Notes under the pieces: generated by a model
Told to the model about the DNA's origin: nothing
What the model saw: the letters and a program-made list of their open reading frames with translations, nothing else
Database searches by the model: none
In this document: piece by piece, positions 9,100 through 19,515 of the stretch
Numbering within the stretch: position 1 is the stretch's first letter
How the letters are laid out: each line of letters begins with the position of its first letter
Made by a program: the position numbers and the translations under genes
Source of the DNA: an uncultured SAR116 cluster alpha proteobacterium
GTDB lineage: Bacteria > Pseudomonadota > Alphaproteobacteria > Puniceispirillales > Marisalimonadaceae
DNA: 64,000 bases
NCBI GenBank assembly: GCA_902595515.1
Contig: CACJQK010000004.1
Coordinates: 46,524-110,523, forward strand
Direction: 5' to 3'

Positions 9100-10380
9100 T
9101 TATTTTGTATTTAAGAAATTTGGAATTTTACCACTTTCCTTAAAATTCAAATAATTTTCAACAGGTAGTAAATCTAGTTTGATTTTATTTTTATGCTTAA
9201 TTTTATTATTATCATTATTTAGATTAGACAATTTTTGATTTGAAAGTTTATTAGAAATAATATAATTATCAATAGTAATTTTATTTACTTTTTTCTTTAT
9301 AAGTTTTTCAATAAGAAAAATATTTTTTTCATCATTTTTATTAAAAATTGTATATGCTTTACCTTTATTACCTGCTCTTCCAGTACGGCCAATACGATGG
9401 ACGTAATCCTCAGGGTTATTGGGTACATCAAAATTAAAAACATGGGTTAAACCTTCAATATCAATTCCTCTAGCCGCAACATCGGAAGCAATTAAAATTT
9501 CAGCCGATCTATTTTTAAATTTTTTAAGAGATTCTAATCTCAAACTTTGACTCAAATTTCCGTGAAGAGAAACTGTTTTGAAATTATTTGCTTTTAAATA
9601 ATTATTCAGCTTATTAACATCAGATTTTTTATTACAAAAGATTATTGCATTATTAATGGTTTCAATATGTAGTATTGTCCTAAGATCGTTCATTTTATTT
9701 TTGTTCTTTGACTGAATAAAAATACTGTCTATGTTGCCCGATATTGAAGAATAATTATCAATAGTGATTTCTTTAGGGTTGATTAACAGGTCTTTCCCTA
9801 TATTTCTAATTCCATGCGAAAGAGTGGCAGAAAAAAATAAAGTTTGCCTAATTTTAGGTAATAATTTGTTAATTTTAATTATATCTGGGATGAAACCCAT
9901 ATCTAACATTCTATCTGCTTCGTCAATAACTAGAAATTTTATGTATTTTGTTAAAACTTTACCTCTTTCAATATGATCCAAAAGTCTACCAGGAGTTGCA
10001 ACGACCATGTCAACACCTTTAGATAATTGACTGTCCTGTTCAGTAAATGGAACTCCACCTATTAATAATACCATTTGAAGTTTAAGATATTTGTTAACTT
10101 TATTAAATTCTTCAGCAATTTGTATAGCTAATTCTCTAGTAGGAGCTAAAATTAGAGACCTTGGCATTCTTGATTTAGAAATTCCACAATTTAAAATTTC
10201 AATTAAAGGTATAATAAATGAACCAGTTTTACCAGTTCCAGTTTGAGCACAACCTAATATATCTCTTCCCATCAAAATACCAGGTATAGCTTTTTTTTGT
10301 ATTTCTGTTGGTTTGGTGTAGCCTATATCATTTATAGAGGATAAAATTTCATTACATAAACCAAAATCTACAAACTTCAC
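9100..10380 (-). CDS. DEAD-box ATP-dependent RNA helicase, RhlE-like
   Basis: 426 residues. All helicase motifs are visible: the Q motif near the N terminus (F-x-LCNEIL ... PTEIQKKAIP), motif I AQTGTGKT, Ia PTRELA, II VIDEADRMLDMGF, III FSATL, IV/V region RGIDIEGLTHVFNFDVP, and VI HRIGRTGRAG. The DEADRMLDMGF form is typical of RhlE/RhlB-type enzymes that remodel ribosomal RNA or act with RNase E. The C-terminal 60 residues are Lys/Asn-rich and probably bind RNA. Translation starts with GTG at 10380, with GAGGAAA upstream. It converges on pepN with no intergenic space. Confidence 0.92.
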   Translation of the reverse strand: MKFVDFGLCNEILSSINDIGYTKPTEIQKKAIPGILMGRDILGCAQTGTGKTGSFIIPLIEILNCGISKSRMPRSLILAPTRELAIQIAEEFNKVNKYLKLQMVLLIGGVPFTEQDSQLSKGVDMVVATPGRLLDHIERGKVLTKYIKFLVIDEADRMLDMGFIPDIIKINKLLPKIRQTLFFSATLSHGIRNIGKDLLINPKEITIDNYSSISGNIDSIFIQSKNKNKMNDLRTILHIETINNAIIFCNKKSDVNKLNNYLKANNFKTVSLHGNLSQSLRLESLKKFKNRSAEILIASDVAARGIDIEGLTHVFNFDVPNNPEDYVHRIGRTGRAGNKGKAYTIFNKNDEKNIFLIEKLIKKKVNKITIDNYIISNKLSNQKLSNLNNDNNKIKHKNKIKLDLLPVENYLNFKESGKIPNFLNTK

Positions 10381-10459
10381 TATAATTTCCTCTTCGTAAT
10401 AAAATTTCTTTAATTATATATTCAAGAAAAAGTCAAATAATTGAGAATATTCTAATTTT

Positions 10460-12418
10460 TTAGATATCAAATTGATTTACACTACTAGCGTTTTCTTGAA
10501 TATATTTAAATCGGAGTTCTGGCTTTTTTCCCATTAAAACATTTACTAAATTATCCACAGCTCTTCTATCATCAGCTTCTTTTAAATTTCTTTTCGGAAG
10601 AGTTATTTTGATTAAATTTCTAGTTTTAGGTGACATGGAAGTTTCCTTTAATTGATATGGTGGCATTTCACCTAATCCTTTAAAGCGGCTTACTTGTCCT
10701 TTTCCATTAAATTTCTCATTTATAATTTTATTTTTGCTTTCTTCTGTAAGAGCATAATACGACTTATCGTTTAATGATATCCTATATAAAGGTGGTTGAG
10801 CTATGTAAAGATGTCCCTTTTCAATAATTTCAGGGAAGTTAGTGTAAAAAAAAGTTAGTAGTAAAGCTGCAATGTGAGCACCATCAACATCTGCATCTGT
10901 CATTATTATTATTTTATTGTATCGAAGACTTTCAATACTATCAACTTTGGAGTTTTCAAGACCCATCGCTTGTTTTAAGTTATTAATTTCTTGATTCTGT
11001 AACATTTTGTCATTTGAAGCACTTGCAACATTCAAAATCTTTCCCTTCAGAGGGAGAACCGCTTGAGTAGTTCTTTCTCTAGCTTGTTTTGCAGAACCTC
11101 CAGCACTATCTCCTTCAACTATAAAAAGTTCAGACTCACTAAAACTATCGCTTGAGCAATCAGCAAGTTTGCCAGGTAAACGAATTTTCTTCGAAATTGT
11201 TTTTCTAGAAATTTCTTTTTCTTTTTTTTTTCTTTTTCTTTCCTCAAAATTATTAATAGTTCGATTTAATATTGCCTCTCCAATTTCTTTTAAGTTTGAT
11301 AACCAAGTTTCAAACCTATCTTTAATAGCAGTTTCTACAATTTTAGTAGTAAATGAATTTACAAGTTTTTCTTTTGTTTGACCTTGAAATTGTGGCTCCT
11401 TAATGAAGACTGACAAAATTGTTCCAGTTGATGTCATTAAGTCATCAAATACAATTTCATTAGCTTTTTTAAATCCCTTTAATTCAGAGAAATTTCTAAT
11501 TCCTTTAGTCAGTGCAAGTCTTAAACCATTTTCATGTGTTCCACCAAGTGGGGTATGTACAGTATTACAGAAAGTTTCTACGAAACCTTGTTCATAATCT
11601 GCTAACCAACTAATAATCCATTCAACAGTTTCATCTTCAATTTTTACACTTCCATGAAAAAAAGAAGAGGAAAAAAGTGCATTAGAAGAAGTTTTATGTT
11701 TCATGAAGTCTAAAATTCCATTTACATAGCAAATTTTTTTAGAAGCTGGAAAATCATTATCTGTTTTTATTAAAGTTTCATCACACTGCCAATTGATTTG
11801 TACACCCTTAAATAAATAGGCTTTATTTTCCAACATGTTAAAAATTTTTGCAGGGTTAAACAGGTTATTTTTACCAAATATTTCAGTGTCAGGTTTAAAA
11901 GTAATAGACGTTCCATTATTTCTATTAATTTTTTCTTTTTTTATGAGACGTGTTATTGGTAAACCTTTTGAAAATTCTTGAACATACATGTAGCCCTCTC
12001 TTATGACTTCCACTTTCATGTAAGATGAAAGAGCATTTACAACAGACGCACCAACACCATGTAAACCACCTGAAGTTGTATAGTTTTTATTTGAAAATTT
12101 TCCACCAGAGTGAAGAGTGGTCATTATAATTTCTAAAGCTGATTTATCTTTAAATTTTGGATGGTTATCTACAGGTATACCTCTACCATTATCAAATATA
12201 TTAATAGTATTATCACAAAGTAGATTTACGTTTATCGCTGTCGCGTATTTAGCTACTACCTCATCCATTGAATTATCAATTATTTCATTAACTAAATGAT
12301 GTAGTGCATTATTGTCTGTACCACCAATATACATACCTGGTCTGTGACGAACAGGTTCTAACCCTTCTAAAATTTCAATTTCTGAAGCACTATAATTATC
12401 TAACAAATTTTGTTTCAT
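10460..12418 (-). CDS. parE: DNA topoisomerase IV subunit B
   Basis: 652 residues. It supplies the ATPase and Toprim part of topoisomerase IV, which decatenates daughter chromosomes. The N-terminal GHKL ATPase shows EILEGLEPVRHRPGMYIGGT and EIIDNSMDE, both in the ParE rather than the GyrB form (GyrB has YIGDT and VVDNAIDE). GGLHGVGASVVNALS is the ATP lid. The Toprim domain carries the EGDSAGGSAKQ motif and the DADVDGAHI metal site. The length is also typical of alphaproteobacterial ParE and shorter than GyrB. No strong ribosome-binding sequence precedes the ATG. parC is not in the window. Confidence 0.94.
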   Translation of the reverse strand: MKQNLLDNYSASEIEILEGLEPVRHRPGMYIGGTDNNALHHLVNEIIDNSMDEVVAKYATAINVNLLCDNTINIFDNGRGIPVDNHPKFKDKSALEIIMTTLHSGGKFSNKNYTTSGGLHGVGASVVNALSSYMKVEVIREGYMYVQEFSKGLPITRLIKKEKINRNNGTSITFKPDTEIFGKNNLFNPAKIFNMLENKAYLFKGVQINWQCDETLIKTDNDFPASKKICYVNGILDFMKHKTSSNALFSSSFFHGSVKIEDETVEWIISWLADYEQGFVETFCNTVHTPLGGTHENGLRLALTKGIRNFSELKGFKKANEIVFDDLMTSTGTILSVFIKEPQFQGQTKEKLVNSFTTKIVETAIKDRFETWLSNLKEIGEAILNRTINNFEERKRKKKEKEISRKTISKKIRLPGKLADCSSDSFSESELFIVEGDSAGGSAKQARERTTQAVLPLKGKILNVASASNDKMLQNQEINNLKQAMGLENSKVDSIESLRYNKIIIMTDADVDGAHIAALLLTFFYTNFPEIIEKGHLYIAQPPLYRISLNDKSYYALTEESKNKIINEKFNGKGQVSRFKGLGEMPPYQLKETSMSPKTRNLIKITLPKRNLKEADDRRAVDNLVNVLMGKKPELRFKYIQENASSVNQFDI

Positions 12419-12493
12419 GAGTATTTAATTAAGTAATTTGTGTTTAAAAATTTTAATACGATATTTAGCAAAATATATATATTTTTCAAATAA

Positions 12494-12520
12494 AAAAACC
12501 CAACTAAAAGTTGGGTTTTT
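12494..12520 (-). terminator. rho-independent terminator of glnA
   Basis: A 12-base-pair perfect hairpin, AAAAACCCAACT with a three-base loop and AGTTGGGTTTTT, sits 18 bases downstream of the glnA stop. Read on the minus strand it is followed by a seven-T run (complement of 12492-12498). It separates glnBA from parE and could also work in the opposite direction. Confidence 0.85.
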
Positions 12521-12538
12521 AAAAAAAAATCTACTAAT

Positions 12539-13948
12539 TTAACTAGAGTAATACATTTTGAATTCTATAGGATGTGGAGCATGTTCAAATTCAATAATTT
12601 CCTCCATTTTTAAATCAATATAAGCTTCTAATTGATCTTCCGTAAAAACTTCGCCTTTTGTTAAGAAAGACATATCATTTTTCAGTGCGTCAACAGCTTC
12701 TCTAAGTGAACCACAAACTGTTGGAATGTCCTGCAATTCGCTTTCAGGTAATTCATACAAGTCTTTATCCATTGGATCACCAGGATGAATTTTGTTTTGA
12801 ATACCATCTAATCCAGCCATTAACATCGCTGAAAATGCTAAATAAGGGTTGGCGGTAGCATCAGGAAATCTAACTTCAACTCTTTTGCCATTAGGGCTTC
12901 CAACAAAAGGAATTCTGCATGAAGCGGATCTATTTCTAGCTGAATAAGCTAAAAGTACAGGGGCTTCGAAGCCAGGAATTAACCTTTTGTAAGAATTGGT
13001 TGAAGGGTTAGTAAAACAATTAATTGCTTTCGCATGTTTAATAATACCTCCAATATAGTGTAAACATGTTTCTGACAAACCTGAATATTCGCTACCAGCA
13101 AATACTGGTTTTCCATTTTTCCATATTGACTGATGAGTATGCATCCCAGTACCATTATCACCTGCCACGGGTTTTGGCATAAAAGTTGCTGTTTGCCCAA
13201 ATGAATGAGCAACATTATGAACTGCATATTTATACAATTGAACGTTATCTGCAGTGTCTATTAAGGTTCCGAATTTTAGTCCTAATTCATGTTGAGATGG
13301 GGCCACCTCATGGTGGTGTTTTTCCATAGGAACCCCCATTTCAACTAATGATAGTACCATTTCACTTCTCAAGTCTTGTGCAGAATCTACAGGTGGAACA
13401 GGGAAATAACCACCTTTGATACCAGGCCTGTGACCCATATTACCTTCTTCAAAATCGCTGCCTGAATTGTATGGGCCTTCGGTTGAATTGATTTTGTAGA
13501 AAGATGAGTTCATTTCAGCTTGATATTTAACATCGTCAAAAACAAAAAACTCTGGTTCAGGCCCAAAATAAGCTGTATCGCCAACGCCTAAACTTTCCAT
13601 GTATTTTAATGCAGCTTTGGCTGTTGATCTTGGATCTCTTTCATATGGATTACCTGAAATAGGATCTAACACATCGCAGAAAATAGATAATGTAGGCTGA
13701 GAAAAAAAAGGATCGACTATAGATCTTGAACAATCAGGCATTAACTTCATGTCGGACTCATTTATAGCTTTCCAACCGGCAATCGATGATCCATCAAACA
13801 TAAATCCTTCAGCTAGCGATTCTTCATCAATCGTACTCACATGTTGAGATAGGTGCTGCATTTTTCCTCTAGGGTCAGTAAAGCGTAAATCCACAAATTG
13901 AATTTCTTTTTCTTTTATAGTATCGATGATTTTTTTTGCATCTGACAT
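12539..13948 (-). CDS. glnA: glutamine synthetase type I
   Basis: 469 residues, the standard length of dodecameric GSI. It makes glutamine from glutamate, ammonia and ATP. Signatures include [11 protein letters not shown] (GS latch), [13 protein letters not shown], the [13 protein letters not shown] segment, [23 protein letters not shown], and NRSASCRIP with [26 protein letters not shown] contains the tyrosine that is adenylylated by GlnE in GSI-beta enzymes, so PII-dependent covalent control is likely. A GGAG sequence sits ahead of the ATG, 20 bases downstream of glnB, and a strong terminator follows the gene. The glnB-glnA order is normal for alphaproteobacteria. Confidence 0.97.
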   Translation of the reverse strand: MSDAKKIIDTIKEKEIQFVDLRFTDPRGKMQHLSQHVSTIDEESLAEGFMFDGSSIAGWKAINESDMKLMPDCSRSIVDPFFSQPTLSIFCDVLDPISGNPYERDPRSTAKAALKYMESLGVGDTAYFGPEPEFFVFDDVKYQAEMNSSFYKINSTEGPYNSGSDFEEGNMGHRPGIKGGYFPVPPVDSAQDLRSEMVLSLVEMGVPMEKHHHEVAPSQHELGLKFGTLIDTADNVQLYKYAVHNVAHSFGQTATFMPKPVAGDNGTGMHTHQSIWKNGKPVFAGSEYSGLSETCLHYIGGIIKHAKAINCFTNPSTNSYKRLIPGFEAPVLLAYSARNRSASCRIPFVGSPNGKRVEVRFPDATANPYLAFSAMLMAGLDGIQNKIHPGDPMDKDLYELPESELQDIPTVCGSLREAVDALKNDMSFLTKGEVFTEDQLEAYIDLKMEEIIEFEHAPHPIEFKMYYSS

Positions 13949-13968
13949 TTATCTACTCCATAAATTTA

Positions 13969-14346
<378 letters not shown>

Positions 14347-14413
14347 TTAAACAAAATAAATTTTACGCAAATGCACTAATAAATAAAAAATGATTAAAAA
14401 TTAAGCATAAAAT

Positions 14414-15589
14414 TTAATTAAAATAATTTTTAATTCTTGAAATCGCTTCTTCAATTGCAGATTCTGAATTAGCACATGATAGTCTAATATAACCTTCACC
14501 ATATTTACCAAAAGATGTACCTGCCACTGTAGCAACTCCTAAATTATCTAATAATATATTTTGAATTTCTATAGAGTTTTTCCCTGTTCCAGTTATGTTT
14601 GGAAAACAATAAAAAGCCCCATTTGGTTTTTGACAAGAAAATCCACCTATTTCATTTAATTTAGTATACATTAATTGAGCACGTCTTTTAAAGTGATTAT
14701 TCATTTCTGAAACACAGTTTTGAGGACCATTTAATGCTTCCAATGCCGCATATTGAGCGCTTGAATTAACACATGAATGAATATTCACAGCAAGTTTTTC
14801 TGCTATTTCGTAAAGTTTAATTGGGAAAATACCGTAACCTAAGCGCCATCCAGTCATTGCATATGTTTTAGACCACCCATTTAAAATTATTAGCCTATCT
14901 CTGAGTTCAGGAAATTGTAACATTGATGTAAACTCATTTTCACCAAAACAGAATTGATCATAAATTTCGTCACTCATTAAAACTATATCTGGATATTTTT
15001 CTAAACCCATAACTAGCTTTTCCAGTTCACTTTTAGGAACTACACCTCCGGTTGGGTTTGCTGGGCTATTAATTATAATTAAACTAGTATTTCTATTAAT
15101 TTTACTAAGTATATCTTCAGCTGAAAATGAAAAGCCTTTGTCCTCTCTTAATTGATAAGGTATTGATTTTGCGCCGGAATAATTTATGGCTGATTCATAA
15201 ATTGGAAATCCTGGATTTGGGTATAAAATTTCTTTATTTTTTTCACCCATTAACATTGCTGAAAAAAATATTATAACCTTACCGCCTGGAACAATCATAA
15301 TACGTTCTGGTGAAATATTTTGATTATACCTTTTTTTAATATCATTTGAAACGGCTTCTCTTAGATTTGGAATACCAGTAGATTGCGTATAACCGTGATG
15401 TCCATCTCTGAGAGCCTTTATGCCTGCCTCTACAATATGTTGAGGTGTTTTAAAGTCTGGTTGACCAATTCCTAGATTGATTATGTTTTGTCCTTCAGAA
15501 GCTAGCTTGTTTGCCTTTGCTAATACAGTGAAAGCAGTCTCAGTTCCAAGTTTATAACTTCTAGATGCTAAATCATAATTAGTTTTCAT
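14414..15589 (-). CDS. PLP-dependent class I/II aminotransferase
   Basis: 391 residues, complete. PLP-binding features are NLGIGQPDFKTP near the N terminus, INSPANPTGG, MSDEIYDQF, and the Schiff-base segment GWSKTYAMTGWRLGYG. The C-terminal IRLSCANS supplies the carboxylate-binding Arg. This set is typical of aspartate/aromatic or alanine-type aminotransferases of subgroup I-gamma; the substrate is not fixed by the sequence. An AAGG ribosome site precedes the ATG. The protein is about one third similar by eye to the truncated aminotransferase at the window start but clearly a separate family member. It appears monocistronic. Confidence 0.92.
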   Translation of the reverse strand: MKTNYDLASRSYKLGTETAFTVLAKANKLASEGQNIINLGIGQPDFKTPQHIVEAGIKALRDGHHGYTQSTGIPNLREAVSNDIKKRYNQNISPERIMIVPGGKVIIFFSAMLMGEKNKEILYPNPGFPIYESAINYSGAKSIPYQLREDKGFSFSAEDILSKINRNTSLIIINSPANPTGGVVPKSELEKLVMGLEKYPDIVLMSDEIYDQFCFGENEFTSMLQFPELRDRLIILNGWSKTYAMTGWRLGYGIFPIKLYEIAEKLAVNIHSCVNSSAQYAALEALNGPQNCVSEMNNHFKRRAQLMYTKLNEIGGFSCQKPNGAFYCFPNITGTGKNSIEIQNILLDNLGVATVAGTSFGKYGEGYIRLSCANSESAIEEAISRIKNYFN

Positions 15590-15700
15590 TTAATAAACCT
15601 TGATTAATTTTAATTTTTTAAATATTTATACCTACACTATATTTAAAATAAAGATTTTATTAAATTATTTGACTTAAATGTTATTGTTTATAATTATTAT

Positions 15701-15778
15701 GGCGGGTGTAGCTCAGTTGGTTAGAGCGCGGGTTTGTGGTACCTGAGGTCGCCGGTTCGAAGCCGGTCACTCGCCCCA
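15701..15778 (+). tRNA. tRNA-His (GTG)
   Basis: A full cloverleaf is visible. The anticodon loop TTTGTGG holds GTG. The acceptor stem pairs GCGGGTG with CACTCGC. An extra 5' G at 15701 faces C at 15775, the classical G-1:C73 identity pair of histidine tRNA, and CCA is encoded at 15776-15778. TATAAT occurs at 15689-15694, but the TTGACT at 15669 is only 14 bases upstream of it, so the promoter is uncertain. Confidence 0.96.
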
Positions 15779-15850
15779 TTTTAATTTTAATCATTCTAAC
15801 TTGACCTTTGTGCTCTCCTAAGTTAGCTATTTGATAAATATAATATAAAT

Positions 15851-15935
15851 GCGGGCGTGGCGGAACTGGTAGACGCGCAAGATTTAGGTTCTTGTATCGA
15901 AAGGTGTGGGGGTTCAAGTCCCTTCGCCCGCACCA
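15851..15935 (+). tRNA. tRNA-Leu (TAG)
   Basis: A class II tRNA of 85 bases including an encoded CCA. The acceptor arms GCGGGCG and CGCCCGC pair fully with A as discriminator. The anticodon stem CAAGA/TCTTG encloses TTTAGGT, giving anticodon TAG. The variable arm and the T-arm GGGGGTTCAAGTCCC are intact. It lies 73 bases after tRNA-His and 42 bases before tig. Confidence 0.96.
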
Positions 15936-15977
15936 ATAATTTTAAAATGACTATCAGTTTTAAGAGGTAAAATCAAA

Positions 15978-17411
15978 ATGGCTGTTACGCAAACCCTATC
16001 AGAAGGATTAAAACGAGAATTTGAAGTAATAATAACTAAGAATGAGATTGAAAAATTAGTTGACCAAAAGCTTGAGGGTATAGCTAAGGAGGCGAATCTT
16101 CCAGGTTTTAGACCAGGAAAAGTTCCTGTTTCAGTTGTTAAGAATAGATTTGGGAAACAAGTTCTTGGTGAGGTAGTTAGAGAATCGGTAGATACTGCTA
16201 CCAAAGATACAATGGAAAAAAATAAATTAACACCATCATCTCAACCAAAAATAGAAATAGTATCATTTGAAGAAGGTAAGGATCTAAAGGCAAAGCTATT
16301 AGTTGAAATAATGCCTGATTTTGAAATACCAGAATTATCATCCCTAAACATAATTAAACCAGTTGTTAAAATAAGTGAAAAAGATATTAAAGCCGCGGTA
16401 GAAAAAATAGCTAAAGAAAATGTTGGTACAAGAGTAATAACTAATGATAGAGCAGCAAAGAAAGGTGATACGCTTGTAATTGATTTTGTAGGTAGAGTTA
16501 ACGATGAACCATTTGAAGGTGGAGAAGCAAAAGGTCATAACTTAAAGTTAGGTTCAAACACATTTATACCTGGGTTTGAAGATGCATTAATTGGATCTAC
16601 CAAAGGAAAAACTACTGAAGTTAAAGTAACCTTTCCCAAAAATTACCAAGTTAAAAATTTGGCAGGTAAAGATGCTGTTTTTGAAACAAAAGTAAATGAA
16701 ATTAGAGAAGATGTTGAAACTAAAATAGACGATGAATTTGCAAAAACATTGGGTATGAATGATTTAGATGGATTAAAAAAAGCTGTTCGGGAACAAATTT
16801 CAAAACAGTATGATCAAGCCAGCCGAGAAAAAGCAAAAAGACAAATATTAGATAAGTTGGCTGATGCGGTGTCTTTTGAATTACCAGAAACGCTTGAAAA
16901 AGAAGAATATATAAATATTTGCAAAGCTATGAATCCTAATTCAAAACCCGATACAAACAGAGGTGGAGAAACAAACCCAGATCCTGATAAGGGTATGACA
17001 AAAGAAGAAAAATTAGATGCCTCTGAAATTGCAAAAAGAAGGGTTAGGTTAGGATTGTTACTTTCAGAAATAGGAAGAAAAAATAATATTAAAGTTGAAG
17101 AAGAAGATACAAGAAACGCAATGATGACAGAAATACAAAAATATCCAGGTCAGGAAAAGCAGATTATGGACTATATGAAAAATAATCCTGAAGCTCAACA
17201 GCAATTATCGGGGCCAATATTTGAAAATAAAATCATAGATTTTATTTTAGAATTAGCAAACGTTAAAGAAAAAACAGTGACTGTTGAAGAACTGTACAAA
17301 GAAGATGAAGTGGATTTGAAAAATGAAGCCAAAAAAGCAAAAAAATCAAATAAATCTATTGATAAAAACAAAATAAAAAAATCAATAAAAAAAACAACTC
17401 AAAAATCCTGA
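15978..17411 (+). CDS. tig: trigger factor (ribosome-associated chaperone and prolyl isomerase)
   Basis: 477 residues. Trigger factor binds ribosomal protein L23 and folds nascent chains. The ribosome-docking signature is seen as LPGFRPGKVPVSVVKNRFG (about residues 40-58). The FKBP-type domain covers about 150-235 (GDTLVIDFVGRVNDEPFEGG). The C-terminal chaperone arm contains a Pro/Asn/Gly-rich insert near residue 315-340 that I associate with alphaproteobacterial trigger factors. The last 35 residues are an extra Lys-rich tail that makes it longer than the usual 430-450. AGAGGT precedes the ATG. It heads the conserved tig-clpP-clpX-lon-HU block. Confidence 0.95.
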   Translation: MAVTQTLSEGLKREFEVIITKNEIEKLVDQKLEGIAKEANLPGFRPGKVPVSVVKNRFGKQVLGEVVRESVDTATKDTMEKNKLTPSSQPKIEIVSFEEGKDLKAKLLVEIMPDFEIPELSSLNIIKPVVKISEKDIKAAVEKIAKENVGTRVITNDRAAKKGDTLVIDFVGRVNDEPFEGGEAKGHNLKLGSNTFIPGFEDALIGSTKGKTTEVKVTFPKNYQVKNLAGKDAVFETKVNEIREDVETKIDDEFAKTLGMNDLDGLKKAVREQISKQYDQASREKAKRQILDKLADAVSFELPETLEKEEYINICKAMNPNSKPDTNRGGETNPDPDKGMTKEEKLDASEIAKRRVRLGLLLSEIGRKNNIKVEEEDTRNAMMTEIQKYPGQEKQIMDYMKNNPEAQQQLSGPIFENKIIDFILELANVKEKTVTVEELYKEDEVDLKNEAKKAKKSNKSIDKNKIKKSIKKTTQKS

Positions 17412-17449
17412 TCTAGAGGCAATAACTATTATTTAAGGAGTTTAGAAAT

Positions 17450-18088
17450 ATGATCGATAAAATTTATAATCCCATTTCTTCTGTCAATGAAATTGGTGCA
17501 TTAGTACCAATGGTTGTCGAGCAGACAAGTAGAGGTGAAAGGTCGTATGATATTTACTCTAGATTACTTAAAGAAAGGATAATTTTCCTTGTTGGGCCTG
17601 TGGATGACAACTTGGCTTCATTAGTTTGTGCTCAATTATTATTTTTAGAAGCAGAGAACCCAAAAAAAGATATTTCTATGTATATCAACTCACCAGGTGG
17701 GGTGGTTACTTCTGGTTTATCAATATATGATACAATGGAGTATATTAGGCCAGATGTTTCTACAGTTTGTATTGGACAAGCTGCAAGTATGGGTTCTTTG
17801 TTGTTAACTGCTGGTGCTAAAAATAAAAGATATTGCTTACCTAATGCTAGAATAATGACACATCAACCTTCTGGGGGCTTTCAAGGTCAAGCAAGCGATA
17901 TTGAAATTCATGCCAAAGAAATAATTAATCTCCGTTCAAGACTTAATGGAATTTATGTTAAGCATTCTGGCAAGAAAATTGCAGAAATTGAAGCTTTAAT
18001 GGATAGAGATACTTTTCTTTCTCCTGAAGATGCTGTGAAAATTGGTTTAATTGACGAAGTTGTTGAAAAAAGACCAAATGTTAAATAA
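17450..18088 (+). CDS. clpP: ATP-dependent Clp protease proteolytic subunit
   Basis: 212 residues, usual for ClpP. It forms the tetradecameric serine-peptidase barrel fed by ClpX and ClpA. The catalytic triad is Ser113 ([10 protein letters not shown]), His138 ([13 protein letters not shown]) and Asp187 (MDRDTFLS). A strong AAGGAG lies ahead of the ATG. It is 38 bases after tig and 78 bases before clpX, so co-transcription is likely with possible extra promoters. Confidence 0.97.
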   Translation: MIDKIYNPISSVNEIGALVPMVVEQTSRGERSYDIYSRLLKERIIFLVGPVDDNLASLVCAQLLFLEAENPKKDISMYINSPGGVVTSGLSIYDTMEYIRPDVSTVCIGQAASMGSLLLTAGAKNKRYCLPNARIMTHQPSGGFQGQASDIEIHAKEIINLRSRLNGIYVKHSGKKIAEIEALMDRDTFLSPEDAVKIGLIDEVVEKRPNVK

Positions 18089-18166
18089 GACAATTATGAT
18101 AAATATATTGCTTTTTAAAATAAACTTATAGATTATTATTATGTAATTAGAGTTTGAGGAATAATC

Positions 18167-19435
18167 ATGGATGAACAAAAAAATGAAGGAAAAAACAAAA
18201 CGACACTATATTGTTCATTTTGTGGTAAAAGTCAACATGAAGTAAAAAAGTTAATTGCAGGTCCAACAGTTTTTATATGTGACGAATGTGTCGAACTATG
18301 CATGGATATAATTAAAGAGGAACATCAAACCTCAATAACAAAAAATAAAGACGGTATCCCAACACCTATCGAAATATGTAAAATATTAGATGACTATGTT
18401 ATAGGTCAAACTAAAGCAAAAAAGGTTCTTTCAGTTGCTGTTCACAATCATTATAAAAGATTAGCTAATTTGACAGATGTGAATGACATTGAAATATCAA
18501 AATCTAATATTCTTTTAGTAGGACCGACTGGATGTGGTAAAACTTTACTCGCTCAAACTTTAGCAAAAATATTAGATGTTCCTTTTACTATGGCAGATGC
18601 AACAACACTTACTGAAGCTGGATATGTTGGTGAAGATGTTGAAAATATTATTTTAAAATTATTACAAGCTTCAGATTATAATGTAGAAAAAGCTCAAAGA
18701 GGTATTGTTTACATAGATGAAGTTGATAAGATTTCTAGAAAGTCAGAAAATCCATCTATTACACGAGATGTAAGTGGTGAAGGTGTACAGCAAGCATTAT
18801 TAAAAATAATGGAAGGTACAATTGCAGCCGTCCCACCGCAAGGTGGAAGAAAACATCCTCAACAAGAATTTCTTCAAGTTGACACTACAAACATACTTTT
18901 TATATGTGGTGGTGCTTTTGCAGGATTAGATAAATTAATTGCAAATAGAAATAAAGGTTCTTCGATGGGATTCGGTGCAGAGATAATTAACCAAAAAGAA
19001 ATTTCTTCATCTGAAATTTTAAAAGACGTTGAGCCAGGGGATTTAGTTAAATATGGTTTAATACCTGAATTTATTGGAAGGCTACCAGTACTTGCCTCAT
19101 TAGAAGATCTTGACGAGGCAGCTTTAATAACGATATTAACTAAGCCTAAAAATGCCCTCCTAAAACAATACCAAAAATTATTTGAAATGGAGAATACAAA
19201 ACTTGAATTCAGAGAAAATGCTCTAAGAGCAATTGCTCAAAAAGCCATAAGTTTAAAAACTGGAGCTAGAGGTTTACGCTCTATTATTGAAAACATTCTT
19301 ATGGATACAATGTTTGAGTTACCTTCTGAACCTGACATTAATGAAGTTGTTATTAATGAAGAAGTTATAAAAAAAGGTACTAAGCCTTTACTAGTTCATG
19401 AGAAAAATTCTAAAGAAATAAAAAATACTATTTAA
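18167..19435 (+). CDS. clpX: ATP-dependent Clp protease ATP-binding subunit ClpX
   Basis: 422 residues. The N-terminal zinc-binding dimerisation domain uses C16/C19 and C38/C41 (YCSFCGKS and FICDECVEL). Walker A is [15 protein letters not shown], Walker [11 protein letters not shown], followed by the pore loop GYVGED and the conserved [14 protein letters not shown] (RKH loop). The sensor-2 [10 protein letters not shown] is intact. ClpX unfolds tagged substrates and passes them to ClpP; in alphaproteobacteria it degrades cell-cycle regulators such as CtrA. GAGG precedes the ATG. Confidence 0.97.
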   Translation: MDEQKNEGKNKTTLYCSFCGKSQHEVKKLIAGPTVFICDECVELCMDIIKEEHQTSITKNKDGIPTPIEICKILDDYVIGQTKAKKVLSVAVHNHYKRLANLTDVNDIEISKSNILLVGPTGCGKTLLAQTLAKILDVPFTMADATTLTEAGYVGEDVENIILKLLQASDYNVEKAQRGIVYIDEVDKISRKSENPSITRDVSGEGVQQALLKIMEGTIAAVPPQGGRKHPQQEFLQVDTTNILFICGGAFAGLDKLIANRNKGSSMGFGAEIINQKEISSSEILKDVEPGDLVKYGLIPEFIGRLPVLASLEDLDEAALITILTKPKNALLKQYQKLFEMENTKLEFRENALRAIAQKAISLKTGARGLRSIIENILMDTMFELPSEPDINEVVINEEVIKKGTKPLLVHEKNSKEIKNTI

Positions 19436-19515
19436 TATAGTTTGAACTTGAAGTTTTAAAAAAATGTATCATTTATATTTATAGTTTAACTAATAAATTT
19501 CTTAAGGATATAATT

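Noticed and set aside
10460..12418. gyrB
   Set aside because: The YIGGT and IIDNSMDE forms and 652-residue length point to ParE.
15669..15694. TTGACT/TATAAT promoter for tRNA-His
   Set aside because: Both hexamers look good but the spacer is only 14 bases, so I did not list it as a feature.
15681..15917. 78-residue minus-strand ORF
   Set aside because: It runs antisense through tRNA-His and most of tRNA-Leu and contains the tRNA-complement phrase GFEPATSGTTNP often seen as a false ORF.
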